The translations under genes were made by a program, and so were the position numbers. From Hysterangium stoloniferum (Eukaryota; Basidiomycota; Agaricomycetes; Hysterangiales; Hysterangiaceae), in assembly GCA_015178975.1 (NCBI GenBank), contig WHVD01000113.1, positions 1 to 64,000 of the forward strand: 64,000 bases of DNA. Reading direction: 5' to 3'. A model generated the notes under the pieces. It did not search any database. It worked only from the letters and a program-made list of their open reading frames with translations, and had not been told where the DNA came from. Shown piece after piece: positions 58,141 through 64,000 of this stretch. The first letter of the stretch is position 1. Each line of letters starts with the position of its first letter.

Positions 58141-59320
58141 GTTAGAAGATACTATCTTCGTTACGGAGTGGAAGTACAGGTGCATCATAAGGAGGAGGTT
58201 CCGGGACTACCCAAAGCTTCAGAAGGTACATCGTGAGCATCATGGTGCGCCAACGCGTTCAAATCATTCATGTTCCCACGCTCCGCCCTCGCAACCTTTT
58301 GTTAATCGACAATTACACACTTTTTATCCGCACCACCACATCACATGTCGATCCGTATATGCGCGATGCACTGCCCAGAATGCTCCGGCGAGCCTTTGTG
58401 CAACATGAATGTGGGAAGATGGTATCTGGTTGGGAGTTATTTTGACGTGTGAATGTGTGGACTTTGAGTGGATGTGCGCTTCATGCGGCGGCGGCGGCGG
58501 CGTATGACCTGGTTGCAAAGGTGCTTATTCAAAATGCGCTCATCATCGTCTATTGGGATGTCTTCAAGAAAAAGACAAGGAAGATTAGGCCCAGAGATGA
58601 GGGCAGAATAACCACCGTTTCCCAAATTTTATAGATACCTAGCTCACGTGCAGAAATTTCGTCGAGTGTACAACAATGATATCGGGGTACTCGCAGCACG
58701 CGCACGTGTGAACCCATAATACCGAGACGACGTGGAAGGAGACTATGAAAGACTCATGTCTTCCCCACGACCTTCGTCTCACAATGCGGACATGTCAACT
58801 CGAAGGCATCTTCCTCCCTCGCGCCCCCTAAGCATCCACGCAGCTCCACATGCTGAAATAGCACCTTCCCTCCAGAATCCTTTCCCACCTTCAAAGCCGG
58901 GACACACACGCTCAAATCGTCATCCTCGTGCACATGATCCTTCGCCTGCGTATTCTGCATACCCTGCAGCTTCTGATCCACCACAAAGAAGAAGATGTCA
59001 GTGCCCTCCAGCTGAGGCCCACCGGGCCTGACACTTGCTTTTGGCCTGTTGACCCAGGACTTTCGGAATATACGCGAAGAACTTTTCCGTGTCTTGTTGT
59101 GTCATAGTCAAGAATGCCTCGAGGCATTTTTCGAACGGGAGGCTTCAAAATAGTTGCTTAAATACCTTCTTGGAATAGCCGGGGACATCGGGGAGGGATG
59201 AACGAGGTAGTCGCCGTCATCGTGATTGGACCCACGTCCTCCCGGGAATTGGGGAGGTAGTGGGCGCAACAAGAGAGTGTGACGGGAAATGCATTCTACA
59301 TCTCTTACGCTCAATTTTAT
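58140..59320 (-). pseudogene. Uncharacterised CPxC gene, paralogue P3
   Basis: Counterpart of P1 and P2: near 59230-59160 DYLVHPSPMSPAIP; 58984-58754 with LSVCVPALKVGKDSGGKVLF, QHVELRGCLGG and FELTCPHCETKVVGKT ahead of a GTGAGT-like (ATGAGT) site; 58625-58324 with LEDIPIDDDERILNKHL and HVAQRLAGAFWA. The order of segments equals P2. The CPxC pair is conserved in all three paralogues while the surrounding residues vary. Confidence 0.42.
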
Positions 59321-59989
59321 CTTACATTCCGCCTCGCTACCTCCGGCCTCTCCAGAAAAAAAACCCCGTCCCTCCTAACGTTCAACGCTTCCCCGGTCGC
59401 AGTCATTCCTTACCCGCCGTTGTCAAAAGGCATTATTTGTGCTGGGAATAGTGGCTATGAGATGGATATCGCGTGGCTTCTTGGAAAAATGGAGGATCCT
59501 GGATTTGAGGTGATGGTGAGATCGGTGCACCTGAACGGTCTGCAGAGTAGATGCCTATGTCGGAGGAGATGAGATTTGAAAGATACGGTGAGTAACCACA
59601 CGCATACACGCACATATCCATATGCACGCAATACATAAACGTCTTATTGAAATATAATAATGAACATCTTACGGTGAGGCGCCACTATATAACATTCAAT
59701 ATTCAAGTCAGTGAAAGATCAATAGGATATTATTATATATGGGGGTAGGGTATGAAAAGGAGGATGAACCGATCGGGACAGGAATAGGGATTGGGGAAGC
59801 GTGAGATACCGAACGCATGGAAGGTGGTGGATCTTGACGATCCTTTTGAACACGAGGCTGTCCTGGGACCTTTGGAGGCATGCACCCTTTTGTTGTAAGG
59901 ATGTGCTTCATCGTAGTCGTAGGCGGCGTGTATTCTTCTCCCTACTCTTCTTCCTGCTCGTCGTCCTTGTCGATCTTGTTGTCCATAGT

Positions 59990-60575
59990 GCATCCCGCTA
60001 GGGAAAGTCAGCATCGGTCGGTATACCTGTTGGCTATTGGATGTATGTTTTTCTGGATCCCTCATTCGGGTATATCTAAGCACGTCCCATTGAAGAGTCC
60101 CTCTAAAATATATACTAGCTTGTACGGATCGTTTTTGATTTCATTCACCATGTCGTACAGTCCCAAAAAGGTTGCTCTCGTATCAATTGATCTGGTGCCT
60201 TTGAGCCAATTACATCCGTCCGCGGGATAATAGTTATCGAGGTCGCGTTGAAACTGTATCCTAAGTGTGATATTTTTAAAATACTTTATTAAACTGAAAG
60301 TAAGGAAAACGGTCCTCGTACCTTTTTGTGTTTCCTACGTGGGTCTCTGCCGTCGTCCATTTTGACCACTGCCAACTTACCGTCAGTTTCAGTCTTGCTT
60401 CACATATTTTTTCAAGGGAACGCAACGATCCCCTGCCTTTTACGATCAGTTTCCTTTGCGACCCAACAATTTATCCCTGCGATGAACAGACATGTTTTAT
60501 CTTTGAGATGACAGAACGAGCGTACGCGTTCATGAATATTGTTTCCCGTGTCACCTTGGGAGACTTGCCTTCCCT
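59990..60575 (-). pseudogene. MLKL-like family, copy E (fragment)
   Basis: From 60575 downward: GRQVS-like and ERVRSF segments, TETDGKLAVVKMDDG (kinase beta-3-like), then relatives of GLYDI and of the next exon, ending near 59990. Internal deletions and stops. It abuts a foldback element. Confidence 0.45.
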
Positions 60576-60935
60576 CGCACATCCTCACCCTCTGTCCCCC
60601 AATTCAGCTCCCGACCGCTACCTCATCGCTCATGCATCAGACTGCACGCTACTACAAGAATGCTCACGTGAAGGTAATTGGTTTGACATTGGGGGAGGAG
60701 CAGGCGCCCTGTATCAGGATTCACCTTCTCATCTAGACTTCCCACAGACCCACTACCTTCACATGAGCATTCCTGTAGTAGCGTGCAGTCTCGAGATGTA
60801 TGATGGATGAGGTAGCAGTCGGGAGCCAAATTGGAGAACAGACGAAGAGGATGCGTGAGGGGAAGGTATGCGCAGGCAAGACACAGAGCGGGAGGGGTGG
60901 TAGTACCTCTGGCTCAGGTTCGATCCCAAACCCCA
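60560..60935. repeat. Foldback repeat with arms of about 120 bp
   Basis: The left arm ends at about 60675 (ACTGCACGCTACTACAAGAA, then TGCTCACGTGAAGGTA). The right arm from about 60757 is its inverse (TACCTTCACATGAGCATTCC). Arms are roughly 80% alike with a spacer near 80 bp. No coding capacity. Confidence 0.8.
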
Positions 60936-61194
60936 ATGCATCCTTAGCACGGACTTGCTGATGAGGAGCAATCGACCCACTGTGGCTGAGGCGCTGCCCC
61001 GACAGGGTACCTTGCCCAAGTGAATAAGACACTGGGACCTTGCATGTGCAATGTCACAGGCGGCATGTGATTCGGAGGGTGGGGACGTAGGGAAAATGAG
61101 GTTGTCAGGTGAAGGAGATATGGCGGTAGGGTATGACCGGGAGGGTGGGATATGCTAGCAGGAGTTAACTAAACCACAGGTGAGGAAGCAATGT

Positions 61195-62603
61195 AGACAG
61201 GGAATGAACTTACCTTATTTCCCATCAATCTTACTATAGTTGAAAGGTTGTTGCGTCAACCTCACTCAGTCGATACAGACAAGACTAAGTTGACTTGGTT
61301 GAAAAGGTAGAGTATGAGAAATCCAAGTGGTGAAGCTATTCTCCAGAGTAAGTACATTGTTTGACGGTTAATATATCTTTTATGGAACAATGAGGAGGCG
61401 ATATAAAAGGTATATAAAGAACAAAAGGGAAAGCATTGATATTGCGTTTGTGGCGAGAGAATAGGGAAGTGAACGATCCGGTCAGAGCGGAGAGGTTGGA
61501 TAGACAATGGAGGACTGACGAAGTATGTGCCTGTCGTAAGGAAGCCAGGATTACAGTACTATAATTAATAGCCTAACTGAATGTGGAATTTGTAAGTGTA
61601 ATGAGTTTCTAATGGATGATTATTGGGCTTCTACCACTTATTCTTCTTGTATATTTTTCAGGATTGCCATCTGTGAAGGTGATTCAATAACATGGGTCCT
61701 GTACTGACCGCCATTTGACCTAACTCCTTAGTTAGTTTTGAAACCAAGTTTATGCCCATGGCCTCTCCAAGCTCTCCCACTATCTCATGCTTTCTTGCAC
61801 ACATAGCCTGCCCCATCTGGAAGACCTTCAGGACTTGGATACCTTTGGAGTTTGTCAATTAATATGGTGTATCACAATTGTCATTATTGACTTTCCCCGG
61901 TCACTAGTAGACATTCCTGCTTTAACATCACATCAAGTAGATTATGCTGATGTTGGGAAACGTCAGTGTGAGCACTCCTATAATCTGCACAACGTGGGTG
62001 GTTCATCTACCTGAACACTCTCAATAATTACCTCTGTGTGAGCAACCCTATGCTAGACCAAGGACAGTCATGCTTGGATAGCCGATTGCAAGTATCTTCA
62101 ATATGACCTGTTAGTGGGACAATTCACCTTTAATTCAAAGTATTGCAACAACAAGTGACACAATACATTGCCATTAGTCGCCGGCTCAAGAACTAATTTT
62201 GCTATGAATTATAGTATTGTAATCCTGGCTGTCTTACGACAGGCACATACTTGGTCACTCTTCCATTATCTACCCAATCCTCCATTGTCTGTCCAACCTC
62301 TCCACTCTGACCGGATCGTTCACTTCTCTATTCTCTCACCACAATCGCAATATCAATGCTTTCCCTTTTGTTCTTTATATACCTTTTATATCGCCTCCTC
62401 ATTGTTCCATAAAATATATATTAACCATCAAACAACATACTTACTCTGGAGACTAGCTTCACCACTTGGATTTCTCATACTCTACCTTTTCAATCAAGTC
62501 AACTTAGTCTTGTCTGTATAGACTGAGTGAAGTTGACGCAACAACCTTTCAACTATAGTAAGATTGATGGGAAATAAGATAAGTTCATTCCCTGTCCCAT
62601 CTG
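61195..62603. mobile_element. Element with inverted repeats of about 380 bp
   Basis: Arms at about 61195-61575 and 62205-62603 are inverted copies of each other. Outer ends start GACAGGGAATGAACTTA. Inside each arm is a TG...CA segment (TGTTGCGTCAAC ... GGATTACA) with TATATAAAG, which looks like an LTR. The 630-bp interior has open frames on both strands but no recognised domain. It could be a DNA transposon with long ends or two LTRs in opposite orientation. Confidence 0.65.
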
Positions 62604-62947
62604 TCCAAAGAACTACACCATAGCCATCTCACCACCACCACCACTCCCAGTAGCAACTAATGCATTTTGACAATGGCCGGTAGGGAATGATTGTGAATAG
62701 AGCAGTGTTGGTGATTGGGAGGGAGGGGTTTTGGAGAAGGGGGGCAGCAGATTTAGCAGGGTGAGAATGTAGAATGCAATTAAGGGTGAGAGATCTAGAA
62801 TGGGAGGAAGGGGGAAACAGTGGCAAGACAGATAAAATTAACAACATTGTTCAGAATCAACTGAATATGAACTGGAATAGACTAGGGAAATAAGTACATA
62901 CTAATAAATGCTCACCACAATAACTGTCCTAAAGAGGAGTCTCACCC

Positions 62948-64000
62948 ATGGGATGGGACTCCATGCTTGGAAAATACATGGATGATAAAATGCTCCACTA
63001 ACTGCATGGATATGATGGTATCATGTGTAGGGATGAAAATACCTTGTTTTGAGAATCTGGCAACAATGACTAGAATGGTAGAAAAGCCTTCAGAGTCTGG
63101 TAGGTGTTCAATGGAATCCATAGAGATGGAATTCCATGGGTGTTCTGGTACTGGAAGTTGTTTCAGAAGGCCATAAGGCTTGCAATGCTGTGATTTGGAG
63201 CATGGACAAGTAATGCAAGATTTACAATAGTGCTTAATGAAATCTCAGAGTCTGGGCCAAGTGTATTCTCTTCTTATTAATGATAGTGTTTTGTTGAATC
63301 CAAAATGTCTCAAGAGTGGATGGTCATGTTTGGACTGGAGAATCCTGAGGTGGCCAGTGGAGTCTGGTACATAAATGTGATTGTCAAGTCTAATGAAACC
63401 ACGTTGGTCAAGAGACCACTGGGGTTGACCAGGGTCCACAGGATTGTCAAGGTGTGCTTTGGTTATTAGATCTAGTGGAATTGCTAATAGAATATCTTGA
63501 TGTAGTCTATAATGATCATTCCACAGATGATGGGATGGATAAGAAAAGTCATGCAGACTGATGCAGTAAGCTGTTGATTTGTGAAAATGGGTTTCAGATT
63601 ATGCGGGTTTACTGTGGCATAGTCATTGCTCCCCTTTTTAGGATAGATGTCCCATCATCTAGTCAAAGTGTCAGGTTTGCTGCTGAGGTGGCCAGGTTGA
63701 AAATGGATAATCATATTAAAGGCTGATAAGGAAGGCTATGGGTGCCATGGAGGCCATGTCAGATACAGTTATCTTGGGCATCATGGGTGTCCAGAAAATA
63801 ATACTGTTTGATACCCAGTCAATCAACGGATTGTATGAGATAAGCCAGTTATGTCTGAGGACAACTGAGCAACTTGAGTCTAACTGTCACATAGAAAGTG
63901 ACCAACTGGGATGTTCCACGTGGGAACCAGATGGATAAGTCGCAAGCTTGGGTGATAACTGAATTGCTTGTGCCATCAAAAAGTTAGAGTCCAACCAGAT
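62948..64000 (-). pseudogene. Ty3/gypsy relic G3, cut by the window end
   Basis: From 64000 downward: a protease region (ACDLSIWFPRGTSQLVTFYV; VVLRHNWL) and a linker; then, with the whole reverse transcriptase and RNase H missing, PGHLSSKPDTLTR and DYATVNPHNLKPIF. The integrase zinc region follows (63439-63245, WSLDQRGFIRLDNHIYVPDS, HDHPLLRHFGFNKTLSLIRR) and the first part of the integrase core (DSEGFSTILVIV, HGVPSH), stopping at about 62948. Close to G1 in sequence. Gag and LTRs are not in the window. Confidence 0.82.

Noticed and set aside
61262-62521. Matching open frames in the two arms of the 61-62.6 kb element
   Set aside because: Similar peptides on opposite strands follow simply from the inverted repeat; the sequence is LTR-like with TATA boxes, and the peptide has no domain.
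62967-63176. 69-codon plus-strand open frame
   Set aside because: It is the complement of the G3 integrase core region.

Overview
The window looks like a transposon-saturated stretch of a filamentous basidiomycete (probably Agaricomycete) nuclear genome. This rests on spliceosomal introns of about 45-65 nt (GTAAGT/GTATGT ... YAG), a 15-exon cytochrome P450, chromodomain-bearing Ty3/gypsy elements of the type common in mushroom genomes, two DD34E Tc1-type elements, a pair of large GCM-domain/USP-like mobile genes, and a repeated gene whose N-terminus resembles the MLKL-NTD/HeLo-like helical bundles of basidiomycetes. The organism assignment is inference; nothing in the window names a species. 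Most coding sequence is broken.

Layout. 1-4.7 kb: 3' part of a Ty3 element (R1). It has a protease tail fused to integrase, a chromodomain, an intron-containing extra ORF ending at the polypurine tract, and a long LTR with heat-shock-element-like motifs, a TATA box and a 19-bp minisatellite. 4.9-13.1 kb: minus-strand Ty3 element G1 (gag, internally deleted pol, plus-strand accessory ORF, LTRs), interrupted by Tc1 element M1 and by a 731-bp solo LTR in the 5' LTR. 15.2-17.7 kb: an apparently intact P450 on the minus strand, the only clearly functional host gene. 20.6-22.0 kb: first copy of the MLKL-like/kinase-like gene. 23.1-24.0 kb: solo LTR of the G1 family. 24.8-31.8 kb: two facing copies of a GCM-domain/USP-like mobile gene. 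31.8-36.0 kb: Ty3 element G2, inserted in the second copy and carrying the same accessory ORF as G1. 37-41.2 kb: tandem MLKL-like copies, one split from its neighbour by a 248-bp solo LTR with a perfect 5-bp target duplication. 42.5-44.5 kb: foldback element with Tc1 element M2 inside. 44.8-60.6 kb: a low-repeat mosaic in which several uncharacterised gene families and MLKL-like fragments occur as two to four diverged copies (segmental duplication). 60.5-62.6 kb: two large foldback elements. 62.9-64 kb: Ty3 relic G3, running off the end.

How it fits together. The mobile elements form nested insertions, several datable by intact target-site duplications. The duplicated gene block is interleaved with them. 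The parts most worth following are the MLKL-like 4-helix + coiled-coil + kinase-lobe family (six dispersed relics), the antisense coiled-coil/Cys-cluster ORF with identical exon structure in two different Ty3 elements, and the R1 env-position ORF with a SUMO-interaction-like motif.
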